NCBI RefSeq assembly: GCF_003666685.1
Contig: NZ_RCIZ01000002.1
Coordinates: 206,501-270,500, forward strand
Length of the DNA stretch: 64,000 nucleotides
Source: Mesorhizobium sp. YM1C-6-2
GTDB taxonomy: Bacteria > Pseudomonadota > Alphaproteobacteria > Rhizobiales > Rhizobiaceae
Reading direction: 5' to 3'
Positions 51,348-59,495 of the stretch are shown in pieces. The stretch's first letter is position 1. Every line of letters begins with the position of its first letter. The position numbers were made by a program, and so were the translations under genes. Below the pieces are notes generated by a model. The model had not been told where the DNA came from. It saw only the letters and a list, made by a program, of their open reading frames with translations, and searched no databases.

Positions 51348-52165
51348 ACGAAAGCCTCCTTGCCCAAAAGGTCGCGGATATGCGCCACGATCTCGCCGAA
51401 ACGGGGCGTGTTGATCATCTCCAGCGTGCGCGGGCGCGGCAGATCGATCTTCACCTCCTCGATCACGCGGCCCGGCCGTGGCTTCATGACCAGGATGCGG
51501 TCGGACAGGATGACGGCTTCGGCGAGCGAATGGGTGACCAGGAAAGCCGTTGCCTGCCGCTCCATGCAGATACGCTGCAGCTCCATGTTCATGAAGTCGC
51601 GCGTCAGCTCGTCAAGCGCCGAGAACGGCTCGTCGAGAAGCAACACCGCAGGATCCGCGACGAGCATGCGGCAGATCGAGGCGCGCTGCGCCATGCCGCC
51701 TGACAGCTCGCCCGGATAGACATTCGCGAAATCGCCGAGGCCGACCAGGCGAAGCAGTTCGAGCGCACGGCCCGAAGCGGCTTTTGCCGCGCTGCGGCCG
51801 TTCCTGATCTCGATTGGCAGCACGATGTTCTCGAGCGTGGTCTTCCACGGCAGGAGGGTCGCCTGCTGGAACATCATGCCGATATCCGCGCGCGGACCGA
51901 GCACCGGCTTGCCTTCGAGCACCACGCGGCCCGTCGTGGGTGGCAGCAGGCCGGCCATGATCTTCAGCAGGGTGGATTTGCCGCAGCCTGACGATCCCAC
52001 CACCGAGACGAATTCGCCCCTGTGCAGCGAGAGGTTCACCCCTTGTAGGGCAACCAGTTCGTTGCGCGCATATGTCTTCGAAAGCCGCTGGATCTCATAG
52101 ACCGGCCGCTCTGTCGAGGCGGCCGGTCCCGGATCCCCCGGACGAGGGATCACGATTGTTGTCAC
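51344..52165 (-). CDS. ABC importer ATP-binding protein, SsuB/TauB-like
   Basis: 273 residues: Walker A GSSGCGKST, DIGMMFQQATLLPWKTTLENI, signature LSGGMAQRASICRML, Walker B VLLLDEPFSALDE and H-loop VTHSLAEA, all as in the nitrate/sulfonate/taurine class. The start is a GTG at 52165 that overlaps the binding-protein stop (GTGA). Longer readings overlap that gene and were rejected. Confidence 0.9.
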   Translation of the reverse strand: MTTIVIPRPGDPGPAASTERPVYEIQRLSKTYARNELVALQGVNLSLHRGEFVSVVGSSGCGKSTLLKIMAGLLPPTTGRVVLEGKPVLGPRADIGMMFQQATLLPWKTTLENIVLPIEIRNGRSAAKAASGRALELLRLVGLGDFANVYPGELSGGMAQRASICRMLVADPAVLLLDEPFSALDELTRDFMNMELQRICMERQATAFLVTHSLAEAVILSDRILVMKPRPGRVIEEVKIDLPRPRTLEMINTPRFGEIVAHIRDLLGKEAFV

Positions 52166-53196
52166 GCGTTCCAACCCTCGACGAATTCGTTGGTGTAGAC
52201 CGCCGAGAGATCGGGGAGGGCCGCCGGGAGCGCTCCCGACGCGACCGCCGAATCGTGGATCATCTTCCAGTGCTCCGGCGGCTGGTAGCCGTAGCCCTTG
52301 GCGACGAAGGCCTCCGTCGGGGTCATGCGATCGATGACGCCCTGCAGAAGCGATGCGGCGAAATCCTTGTCCTCGCCTTCCTGCGGGTTGCCGGCCGCGC
52401 AATGCGCCAGCGTCTTGTCCTTGTTGGCGGGGTCGATGGCGAAACGCATGCCGCGCACCAGCACCTTGCCGAACTTCGGGGCCAGATCCGGCGTGGCGGC
52501 CATCTGCGATTCCAGCATGGCGATGCCGTTGCCGAAGAAGCCGAGATAGGCTTCCGGCGTGATCTCGCGAAGCTTCAGGCCGCGCGCGCCGAGGATTGCC
52601 GCGTCCGACACCGCGCCGGCATAGCAGGCTACCTCGTCGCGCAGGAATGCGACCGCGGCGGTGCCGCCATCGCCGACCGGCAGGAAGGTGTAGTCGTCGC
52701 CCTCGTTGAGGCCGACATCCGTCATGATGGCGCGGGTGAAGGAGACTTCGGCGCCGTCGGCAGTGCCGACCCCGATCACCTTGCCCTTCAGGTCTTCCGG
52801 CTTCTGGAACTGGCTGTCATCTTTCACCAGCAGGCCGAAGACCGACTTGGGATAGAGATTGTAGAGGAACTTGATGTCGACGCCGCGTGCCCGGGCGCCG
52901 AGCGTCGGCCCGGGGCCGGGCGCGCCGATCTGGGCCTGGCCGGCCGACATGGCCTGCATGCAGGCCGAGGAGCCGTCGACGGCCTCCAGCGTGGGCGAAA
53001 GTCCTTCTTCCCCGAAATACCCCTCGCCAAGGGCTGCCCAATAAGGGAGCCACGTCAGCGCCGAGGGATTGGGCACGACAAAGGTGATGGCCGTCTGCGC
53101 ACGGACAATCGCAGGCATGCCGATGACCGCGCCGGCCAAGCCGCCGGCCGCCAATTTTCCGAAACTACGACGCGATAGATTGAAGCCTCGCTTCAT
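52162..53196 (-). CDS. ABC importer binding protein, NMT1/SsuA-like
   Basis: 344 residues with a Tat leader (LSRRSFGKLAAGGLAGAVIG, cleavage near VRAQ). The NMT1/THI5-type fold has TWLPYWAALGEGYFGEEGL, GQAQIGAPGPGPTLGARARG and LKGKVIGVGTADGAEVSFTRA. Ligands in the family include aliphatic sulfonates, taurine, nitrate and thiamine precursors. GGGAGGA lies 7 nt before the ATG. It is the first gene of the operon and divergent from the FAH/RraA/dehydrogenase/TSUP genes. Confidence 0.9.
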   Translation of the reverse strand: MKRGFNLSRRSFGKLAAGGLAGAVIGMPAIVRAQTAITFVVPNPSALTWLPYWAALGEGYFGEEGLSPTLEAVDGSSACMQAMSAGQAQIGAPGPGPTLGARARGVDIKFLYNLYPKSVFGLLVKDDSQFQKPEDLKGKVIGVGTADGAEVSFTRAIMTDVGLNEGDDYTFLPVGDGGTAAVAFLRDEVACYAGAVSDAAILGARGLKLREITPEAYLGFFGNGIAMLESQMAATPDLAPKFGKVLVRGMRFAIDPANKDKTLAHCAAGNPQEGEDKDFAASLLQGVIDRMTPTEAFVAKGYGYQPPEHWKMIHDSAVASGALPAALPDLSAVYTNEFVEGWNA

Positions 53197-53263
53197 CGAA
53201 AGATCCTCCCGTTCTTATTCTCCTCCGGACAACGGCGTGGAGCCTGCTGCCCGACAGGAAGAT

Positions 53264-53300
53264 TATACAAATCGTGGTCCATTGCAAAAAGAATATACAA
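53264..53300. promoter_or_regulatory. Repeated half-sites TATACAA, 30 bp apart (candidate GntR operator)
   Basis: TATACAA at 53264-53270 and again at 53294-53300 lie in an AT-rich divergent gap (53197-53419) between the importer operon and the FAH gene. FCD-type GntR regulators often bind TTGTATAC-like sites, and such a regulator ends the importer operon. The rest of the gap shows only promoter-like AT-rich sequence. Confidence 0.45.
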
Positions 53301-53419
53301 AAATCCAAAATGACGGATTTCATATCTTGATTTTTGACGGTAACCGGGAAAATCTGCACCCGCTCCCGGCGAGGTACCTGCCCGCGATGGGGACGGATTG
53401 TAATTCAGGGAGGAAAATC

Positions 53420-54118
53420 ATGGTCTCTTATGCCGTCTCGGCACCACCGCAGGCGCATCTCGACATAACCGGATCGGACGAGAAGTTTCCGGTCAGGCGG
53501 ATTTATTGCATCGGCAAGAACTACGTCGCTCATATCCGCGAGATGAACGCCGACGAACGGGATCCGCCCGTGATCTTCATGAAGCCGGCGGACGCGGTGG
53601 TGAAGAATGGCGGCGAGATTCCCTATCCCGTATTCACCAATAACTTCCACTACGAGTGCGAGCTCGTGGTCGCGCTGAAATCAGGGGGTTACAACATCGC
53701 CGAAGGCGACGCCTTCAGGCACATTTTCGGCTATGCGGTCGGCCTCGACATGACCCGGCGGGACCATCAGGCTGCGGCGCTTGCCAAGGGCCTGCCGTGG
53801 GAAGTCACAAAATCCTTCGACCGTTCCGCGCCGATCGGGCCGCTCACCCGCGTCGAGGACGTCGGCGTGATGGAATCCGGTCACGTCAAGCTGAAGGTCA
53901 ACGAGCAAGTGCGCCAGGACGCCGATATCTCGCTCATGATCTGGAAGATCGACGAGATCATCGCCAAGCTGTCCGAGCAGCATGAGCTGAAGGCCGGCGA
54001 CATCATCATGACCGGCACGCCAGCCGGCGTCGGCGCAGTCGTTACCGGCGACGTCCTCGACTGTTCCGTCGACGGTCTTGCCGACATGCAGGTTCGCGTC
54101 GGAGCCAAGGCGGCGTGA
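53420..54118 (+). CDS. Fumarylacetoacetate hydrolase (FAH) family protein
   Basis: 232 residues. RIYCIGKNYVAHIREM, then FMKPADAVVKNGGEIPYP and metal ligands Glu79, Glu81 (HYECELVVAL) and Asp110 (GYAVGLDMTRRD) match the FAHD1/ureidoglycolate-lyase/hydratase class. Such enzymes cleave or decarboxylate 2-oxo or beta-diketo acids using Mg or Mn. GGGAGG precedes the ATG. Its stop overlaps the GTG of the RraA-like gene (GTGA). Confidence 0.9.
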   Translation: MVSYAVSAPPQAHLDITGSDEKFPVRRIYCIGKNYVAHIREMNADERDPPVIFMKPADAVVKNGGEIPYPVFTNNFHYECELVVALKSGGYNIAEGDAFRHIFGYAVGLDMTRRDHQAAALAKGLPWEVTKSFDRSAPIGPLTRVEDVGVMESGHVKLKVNEQVRQDADISLMIWKIDEIIAKLSEQHELKAGDIIMTGTPAGVGAVVTGDVLDCSVDGLADMQVRVGAKAA

Positions 54119-54732
54119 CACCCGTCGCACGGCTTGCCGCGCTCGGCACGGCGACCGTTGGAGAAGCTGCTTCGTCGGCAAGGATCGTCGACCTGCCGCT
54201 CCGTCCGCTCGCGCCGGGCATGGTCGCGGCCGGGACGGCACTGACGGTGCGCTGCCACCCGGGCGACAACCTCGCGCTGCATCGCGCGATCGCCGCCGCT
54301 GTCCCGGGCGACATCCTGGTCGTCGACTATGGCGGCAGCACCGCGAGCGGTCCATTCGGCGAGATCATGGCGCTCGCCTGCCAGTTGCGTGGCATAGCCG
54401 GGATGGTGATAGACGGCTCGGTGCGCGACAGTGTGAGCATCGCCGCACTTGGCTTTCCCGTCTTCTGCCGCGGCCTAGACATACGCGGCACCTCGAAGCT
54501 CGATCCCGGCCGGGTCGGCGAAACGATCACGCTGGGATCGGTGGAGATCCGCCGGGGTGATGTCGTGGTCGCCGATACGGATGCGGTCATCGTCCTGCCG
54601 CCGGAGGCCGTCGCCGACGCGGTTTCAGCCGGCGAGGTTCGCGTGGCCAGGGAGGCCGCCATGATGGAGCGCTTGCGTTCGGGGGAGACGACGTTGCAGA
54701 TACTCGGGCTCGAAACGGGGGAGCAGCAATGA
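54115..54732 (+). CDS. RraA-like family protein (HMG/CHA aldolase type)
   Basis: 205 residues. GDILVVDYGGSTASGPFGEIMALACQLRGIAGMVIDGSVRDSVSI is the RraA/HMG-aldolase core, with the metal- and substrate-binding Gly-x-Arg-Asp region. In catabolic settings these are 4-hydroxy-4-methyl-2-oxoglutarate or oxaloacetate-type aldolases or decarboxylases. The GTG at 54115 and the overlap with both neighbours (GTGA, ATGA) show tight coupling with the FAH and dehydrogenase genes. Confidence 0.87.
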   Translation: MTPVARLAALGTATVGEAASSARIVDLPLRPLAPGMVAAGTALTVRCHPGDNLALHRAIAAAVPGDILVVDYGGSTASGPFGEIMALACQLRGIAGMVIDGSVRDSVSIAALGFPVFCRGLDIRGTSKLDPGRVGETITLGSVEIRRGDVVVADTDAVIVLPPEAVADAVSAGEVRVAREAAMMERLRSGETTLQILGLETGEQQ

Positions 54733-55592
54733 GCACCGTCGGAATTGCCGGCGCCGGCAGGATGGGCACCGCTTTCGCCCGCCGCCTGATCGAGACAGGT
54801 CATACGGTCCTCGTCTGGAACCGCACCCCGGCGCGGACCGCGGATGCCGCCAAGGCCGGCGCCGGAGTTGTCTCCAGCCTGGCGGCGCTAGCGGCCGCCG
54901 ACACGATCCTGATTTCGCTGACCGACGCCAGGGCGGTCGAGGCCGTGGTCGACGGCCTGCTGGCGGCGGGCATTTCCGGGCGGCTCGTCGTGGACATGTC
55001 GACGATGTTGCCTGACCAGACCCGGCCGATCGCGGCGAAGGTCGTCGCGGCCGGCGCGGACTTCGTCGATTGTCCGGTCGGCGGCACGGTTGCGCCGGCC
55101 CTGAAGGGACAGCTTCTCGGCATGGCCGGCGGAACCGAGGCAGCGTTTTTGCGGGCAAAGCCCGTTCTCGACCAGCTTTGCCGCCGCGTCGAGCATCTCG
55201 GACCTGCCGGCTCCGGCGCGCAGATGAAGCTCGCCATCAACCTGCCGCTGGCGCTCTACTGGCAGACGCTCGCCGAGGCGTTGGCGATGCTCAAGGGCTC
55301 GGGCATATCGAACGAGATGGCGGTCAGCCTCATCGCCGACAGTTCCGCCGGGCCGACAGTGCTGAAGAACCGCGCGCAGGTGGTCGTCGATACGCTGGCC
55401 GGGACCGACCAGCCGGGAACCTTCGATATCGCCGGCTTGAGCAAGGATCTCAACCTTGCGCTGGCGTGGGCGCAGACCGGCGGCCACGCGCTGCCCCTCT
55501 CCGGCGCTGCCCGCGAGAGCTATGAAAGGGCGCTCGCGGACGGTCTTGGGCGTTTCGACGGCGCGAGCCTCACGCGATTTCTGTTGAGGTAG
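54729..55592 (+). CDS. 3-hydroxyisobutyrate dehydrogenase-like NAD(P) oxidoreductase
   Basis: 287 residues. The N-terminal Rossmann loop VGIAGAGRMGTAFARRL, then WNRTPAR suggesting NADP preference, DCPVGGTVAPALKGQL with the substrate-binding GG, and Lys167 in GSGAQMKLAIN (catalytic Lys). Relatives oxidise beta-hydroxyacids or reduce tartronate and succinic semialdehydes. It overlaps the RraA-like gene by ATGA and precedes the TSUP gene by 7 nt. Confidence 0.9.
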   Translation: MSTVGIAGAGRMGTAFARRLIETGHTVLVWNRTPARTADAAKAGAGVVSSLAALAAADTILISLTDARAVEAVVDGLLAAGISGRLVVDMSTMLPDQTRPIAAKVVAAGADFVDCPVGGTVAPALKGQLLGMAGGTEAAFLRAKPVLDQLCRRVEHLGPAGSGAQMKLAINLPLALYWQTLAEALAMLKGSGISNEMAVSLIADSSAGPTVLKNRAQVVVDTLAGTDQPGTFDIAGLSKDLNLALAWAQTGGHALPLSGAARESYERALADGLGRFDGASLTRFLLR

Positions 55593-55599
55593 CCAGAGC

Positions 55600-56430
55600 T
55601 TGCAAGTTCTCTCCGATCCAGCGACCCTTTTCACGCTCGTCGCGGCGCTTGTCGTCGCCGGCGCGGCGATCGGCTTCCTCGCCGGCCTCTTCGGCATCGG
55701 CGGCGGCGCGATCTCCGTTCCTGTGTTCTTCGAGATATTCGGAATTCTAGGCTACCAGCCCGACGTCGCCATGCCGCTCGCCGTCGGCACGTCGCTTGCC
55801 GTCATCATTCCGACCTCGATCAACTCGGCGATGGGGCACTACAAGCGGGGAACGGTCGACACCGACCTGCTTCGCGTCTGGATCGTGCCGGTGCTGGTCG
55901 GCGTCCTCGCCGGCGCGGCGATCGCCCGCTATGCCTCGCCTGAGGTTTTCCAGGGCGTCTTCATCCTGGTCGGGGTCGTCAATGCAGCAAAGCTGCTGTC
56001 CGGCGGCAAGGGGTGGCGGCTGCGCGAGGAACTGCCGTCGCGCGGAGTGCTCCGCCTCTACGGCGCGGTGATCGGCCTCGTCTCCGCGCTGATGGGCATC
56101 GGCGGCGGCGCCGTCTCCAATCTTGTGATGACCCTGCACGGCGTCCAGATCCACCGTGCCGTGTCGACATCGGCCGGCGTCGGGGTGTTGATCGCGATAC
56201 CCGGGACGCTGGGCTACATGGCGGCCGGTTACGGCCGTCCCGACCTGCCGCCCGACGCCATCGGCTTCGTCTCGCTCGCGACCTTCGCCCTGACCATCCC
56301 GACGTCGCTGCTGACGACCCGTTTCGGCGTCGCTCTGGCGCATGCCCTGTCGCGGCGCGCGCTGGAAACGGCTTTCGGCCTGTTCCTCCTCCTCGTCTGC
56401 ATCCGCTTCGCCTGGGACATGTTCGCCTAG
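55600..56430 (+). CDS. TSUP family membrane exporter (TauE/SafE-like)
   Basis: 276 residues, about eight membrane segments, with the family repeats GFLAGLFGIGGGAISVPVF and GLVSALMGIGGGAVSNLVM. TSUP proteins export sulfite or organic anions, or import small sulfonates. The start is a TTG at 55600 after GAGG. Next to an SsuA-type importer, sulfite or sulfonate movement is plausible but no desulfonating enzyme is present. It converges on the LuxR-type gene across a 21-bp tandem duplication. Confidence 0.88.
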   Translation: MQVLSDPATLFTLVAALVVAGAAIGFLAGLFGIGGGAISVPVFFEIFGILGYQPDVAMPLAVGTSLAVIIPTSINSAMGHYKRGTVDTDLLRVWIVPVLVGVLAGAAIARYASPEVFQGVFILVGVVNAAKLLSGGKGWRLREELPSRGVLRLYGAVIGLVSALMGIGGGAVSNLVMTLHGVQIHRAVSTSAGVGVLIAIPGTLGYMAAGYGRPDLPPDAIGFVSLATFALTIPTSLLTTRFGVALAHALSRRALETAFGLFLLLVCIRFAWDMFA

Positions 56431-56463
56431 CCGGCGATCGACTTCGCCTAACCCGCGATCGAT
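56422..56463. repeat. 21-bp tandem duplication carrying stop codons of both convergent genes
   Basis: TTCGCCTAGCCGGCGATCGA (56422-) and TTCGCCTAACCCGCGATCGA (56443-) begin two adjacent 21-bp units that match at 18 of 21 positions. The first contains the TSUP stop, the second the LuxR-type stop on the other strand; each unit could supply both stops. Confidence 0.75.
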
Positions 56464-57245
56464 TCAAAGAACTGCAGGAACAGTTCGCGCTCGGTGGTGA
56501 TATCGAGCTTCTCGTAAATTCGCCTGCGATGGTTCTTGACTGTCCCCACGGTGATTTCCATGCGCTGTGCGATCGCCGCAGTCGGATGCCCGGCAAGAAT
56601 CAACTCCACGAGCTCTTTCTCGCGCGCGCTCAAATCAAGCCAGAGGCCAGGCGGGATGCTTGTCTCCTTTCGGGGTAGCGCGCCCAGGCCATCCCGCGCC
56701 CTGCTCCGGGCGAAACCAGGGCCCCGCGCCTTGATGTCGAGCGCGTGCAGGGCTGCGAATACCGGGAAACGCTGCACCAGTTCCTGGATCTCGTGATCGC
56801 GGAACGGCTTTGCCGATCGATCCAGGAATATGCCGAGGCACCAGTCGTCGCCGTCCTCGAGGATAACGCCTACTTCGTCGCAGATTTCGGATTGTGCAAG
56901 GAACTCGGCCATGTACTGGCCGCGCTTGACCTCGTCGTCGGCCAGCGTCCTCAGCGGAATGATGCCCAGCCGCCGTTCGCGCCGCCAGCAGGCGTAGAAC
57001 GGGTCGAAGACATAGTAGCGATCGAGGTACCGCTCGACCAGGCGATCAGAGAACCGGCGATGCTTCACGAACTCCGGAATCTTCGTCGTCGAATACCGGG
57101 TGACGGTGACGAAATCATGCGGCACCTCTGCCGAGATCAGATCGATGAGACGATCGACGTGCTCGTCGGTCCCGGTCGCCGAGACGGCGCTTGCCATCGC
57201 TTCCCATGTCTTTTCGCCAGGCATGGCCAGTTGTTGGCTATCCAT
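56448..57245 (-). CDS. LuxR-family transcriptional regulator
   Basis: 265 residues. The C-terminal LuxR HTH (WLDLSAREKELVELILAGHPTAAIAQRMEITVGTVKNHRRRIYEKLDI, about 205-250) is clear. The N-terminal part (DRYYVFDPFYACWRRERRLGIIPLRTL) looks like a small-ligand sensing domain but is not a convincing acyl-homoserine-lactone domain. No synthase gene is near, so it is a solo regulator. It is divergent from the carboxylase operon, its probable target. Confidence 0.88.
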   Translation of the reverse strand: MDSQQLAMPGEKTWEAMASAVSATGTDEHVDRLIDLISAEVPHDFVTVTRYSTTKIPEFVKHRRFSDRLVERYLDRYYVFDPFYACWRRERRLGIIPLRTLADDEVKRGQYMAEFLAQSEICDEVGVILEDGDDWCLGIFLDRSAKPFRDHEIQELVQRFPVFAALHALDIKARGPGFARSRARDGLGALPRKETSIPPGLWLDLSAREKELVELILAGHPTAAIAQRMEITVGTVKNHRRRIYEKLDITTERELFLQFFESIAG

Positions 57246-57260
57246 CGGACCCCGTCATTG

Positions 57261-57272
57261 TGCCTTTAGGCA
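57261..57272. promoter_or_regulatory. Palindrome TGCCT-TT-AGGCA (candidate LuxR-type operator)
   Basis: A perfect 12-bp dyad lies in the 92-nt gap between the LuxR-type gene (start 57245) and the carboxylase operon (start 57338). It is the only clear dyad there and is placed to affect both promoters. Confidence 0.45.
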
Positions 57273-57337
57273 TATGGCGCGATCCCGGGAAAAGAATCTA
57301 GCCTCCCCGCCGTCATAGATGTTCTGGAAGGCGACCC

Positions 57338-59482
57338 GTGGACCAGCTCACTGTCACCCAGCCTATCGTGATCGGCATCGACGCCGGCGGCACGATGACC
57401 GACACCATCCTCGTCGACAGCAACGGCCACTTCAAGATAGGCAAGTCGGCGACAACCCCCATGGATGAGGCCGAAGGATTCCTCGCCTCGGCCGAAGACG
57501 CCGCGGATGCCTGGGGCATCTCGCTGGAGAGCCTGTTTTCAGGTGTCGGCGTCGTCCTCTACTCCGGCACCGGTATGCTCAATACGCTCCTGTCACGGAC
57601 GGGACGCAAGCTCGGCCTCATCACCACCAAGGGCCTTGAGGACATGATCCTCATGGGTCGGGGGCTCCAGGCGTGGGCGGACTATTCCTATGCGGATCGC
57701 CTCCATGCCGTCACCCACGCGCACCCGGACCCGCTGGTGCCTCGCCGGCGCACGCACGGCGTCACCGAACGCGTCGACCAGTTCGGCGACATCATCCTGC
57801 CGCTCTACGAGCACGAGGTTCACGCTGCCGCGAAAAAACTGATCGCCGACAAGGTCGATGCGATCTGCATCATGACCGTGTTTTCACACGTCAACCCGAC
57901 GCATGAGAAACGCATCGCGGAGATCTGCCGCGAGGAGATCAGGGCGGCCGGCGCAGACATGCTCGTCTACACCAGCCATGAGGTGCGGCCTGTCATCCGT
58001 GAGCAGTCGAGGCTGAATTCGGTCCTGATCGAGGCCTACGCAACCTCTCGCGGCCGCAAGCAGCTGAAAGGCATCGAGGACGTCTCGAAGAAGTACGGCT
58101 TCAAGTACGGGGTGCAGACCCTGCTTTCCTTCGGCGGCCTGACCTCTATCGACCACCCCCGGCTGCACGAGACGATGATCTCCGGACCGATCGGCGGCAT
58201 CCTCGGTGCCGCCTATGTCGGCAAGCTGATCGGCAACGACAGCCTGATCTGCTCGGACATGGGCGGCACGTCCTTCGACATGGGCGTCATCACGCGAGGC
58301 CAGACGCGGATCGAAAACGAGCCGCTGATGGATCGCTTCAAGCTGAACGTGCCGACGCTGCATCTCGACACGATAGGCGCCGGCGCGGGCATGATCCTGA
58401 AGGTCGATCCGCTGACGAAGAAGGTCTCTCTCGGTCCGGAGAGCGCCGGCTCCGATCCCGGCCCGATCTGCTTCGCAAAGGGCGGAACCGAACCGACGAT
58501 CGCCGACTGCGACGCGATTTTGGGAAGGCTCAATCCCGACTATTTCCTCGGCGGCAAGGTCAAGCTCCAGGTCGAGAAGGCAAGGAAGGCATTCAAGGAG
58601 AAATGCGCCGACGTGCTGGGCGTTGGTCTGGAGGAGGCCGCCGAGGGCATGATCGACATGCTCGAAGCCGACGCCAACAACGCGCTTCGCCGGGTCATCT
58701 CGAGCCAGGGCATCCATCCTTCCGAGTTCACGCTCCTTTCCTACGGTGGCTCCGGACCGCTTCACTTGGCCGGATGCTCGCGCGGCATCGGCTTCAACGA
58801 CATCATCACGTTCCAGTTTGCGGCCGCCTTCTCCGCATTCGGCTGCACGACGGCCGACTTCATGCGCCGGCACTCGGTATCGACCCAGATCGATATCGGC
58901 TCGCGGGCGAACGATGGCGAGTTGGAAGGTTTCGGCGAGCGCGTCACAGCAGTCTGGAACGATCTGACGAAAGCCGCCGTGGACGAGATGATCGCGGACG
59001 GACATGCCCGCGAGAAGATCAAGACCATCCCCTTCCTGATGATGCGCTACACGGGGCAACTGGAGGATGTCGAGGTCATGGCCCCGCTGTCCGAAATCCG
59101 TTCGGTCGAGGACATGCGCAAGGTGCTTGCCGAGTTCGAGGCGGTGTACGCCAAGGTCAACCACCGCGTCTCGCGCTACGGCGAGGCCGGGTACTCGATC
59201 ACCGAGCTCGGATTGATCGCGACGGCCGACAAGGTGAAGCCGGTCCTTGTCAAGCGCCCCCTCGGAAAGCCGGATCCGTCTTCGGCCCACAAGGGCGTCC
59301 GCGAAGCCTATATCGGCGGTCGCTGGCACAAGGCGAACCTCTACGAGATGGATCTCCTCCAGCCGGGCCACGAAGTCATCGGCCCGGCGATCATCGAACA
59401 TCCCGCGACCACTCTCGTCGTGCATCCCAAGGATCGCGTCACGGTCGACGAGTGGACCCTCCTTCATTACTCCCATGCTTGA
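57338..59482 (+). CDS. Acetone-carboxylase-like beta subunit (hydantoinase/oxoprolinase A family)
   Basis: 714 residues, the length of AcxA. The N-terminal actin-like ATP fold has VIGIDAGGTMTDTILVDS and a second phosphate loop region SDMGGTSFDMGV; IGAGAGMILKVDPLTKKVSLGPESAGSDPGP is typical of the HyuA family. It should use ATP to phosphorylate substrate or bicarbonate in a heterohexamer with the next two products. The start is a GTG at 57338 after GGAAGG. Presence of a dedicated gamma-subunit gene favours the acetone-carboxylase branch over oxoprolinase or hydantoinase. Confidence 0.88.
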   Translation: MDQLTVTQPIVIGIDAGGTMTDTILVDSNGHFKIGKSATTPMDEAEGFLASAEDAADAWGISLESLFSGVGVVLYSGTGMLNTLLSRTGRKLGLITTKGLEDMILMGRGLQAWADYSYADRLHAVTHAHPDPLVPRRRTHGVTERVDQFGDIILPLYEHEVHAAAKKLIADKVDAICIMTVFSHVNPTHEKRIAEICREEIRAAGADMLVYTSHEVRPVIREQSRLNSVLIEAYATSRGRKQLKGIEDVSKKYGFKYGVQTLLSFGGLTSIDHPRLHETMISGPIGGILGAAYVGKLIGNDSLICSDMGGTSFDMGVITRGQTRIENEPLMDRFKLNVPTLHLDTIGAGAGMILKVDPLTKKVSLGPESAGSDPGPICFAKGGTEPTIADCDAILGRLNPDYFLGGKVKLQVEKARKAFKEKCADVLGVGLEEAAEGMIDMLEADANNALRRVISSQGIHPSEFTLLSYGGSGPLHLAGCSRGIGFNDIITFQFAAAFSAFGCTTADFMRRHSVSTQIDIGSRANDGELEGFGERVTAVWNDLTKAAVDEMIADGHAREKIKTIPFLMMRYTGQLEDVEVMAPLSEIRSVEDMRKVLAEFEAVYAKVNHRVSRYGEAGYSITELGLIATADKVKPVLVKRPLGKPDPSSAHKGVREAYIGGRWHKANLYEMDLLQPGHEVIGPAIIEHPATTLVVHPKDRVTVDEWTLLHYSHA

Positions 59483-59495
59483 AAAGGCGAGTACG

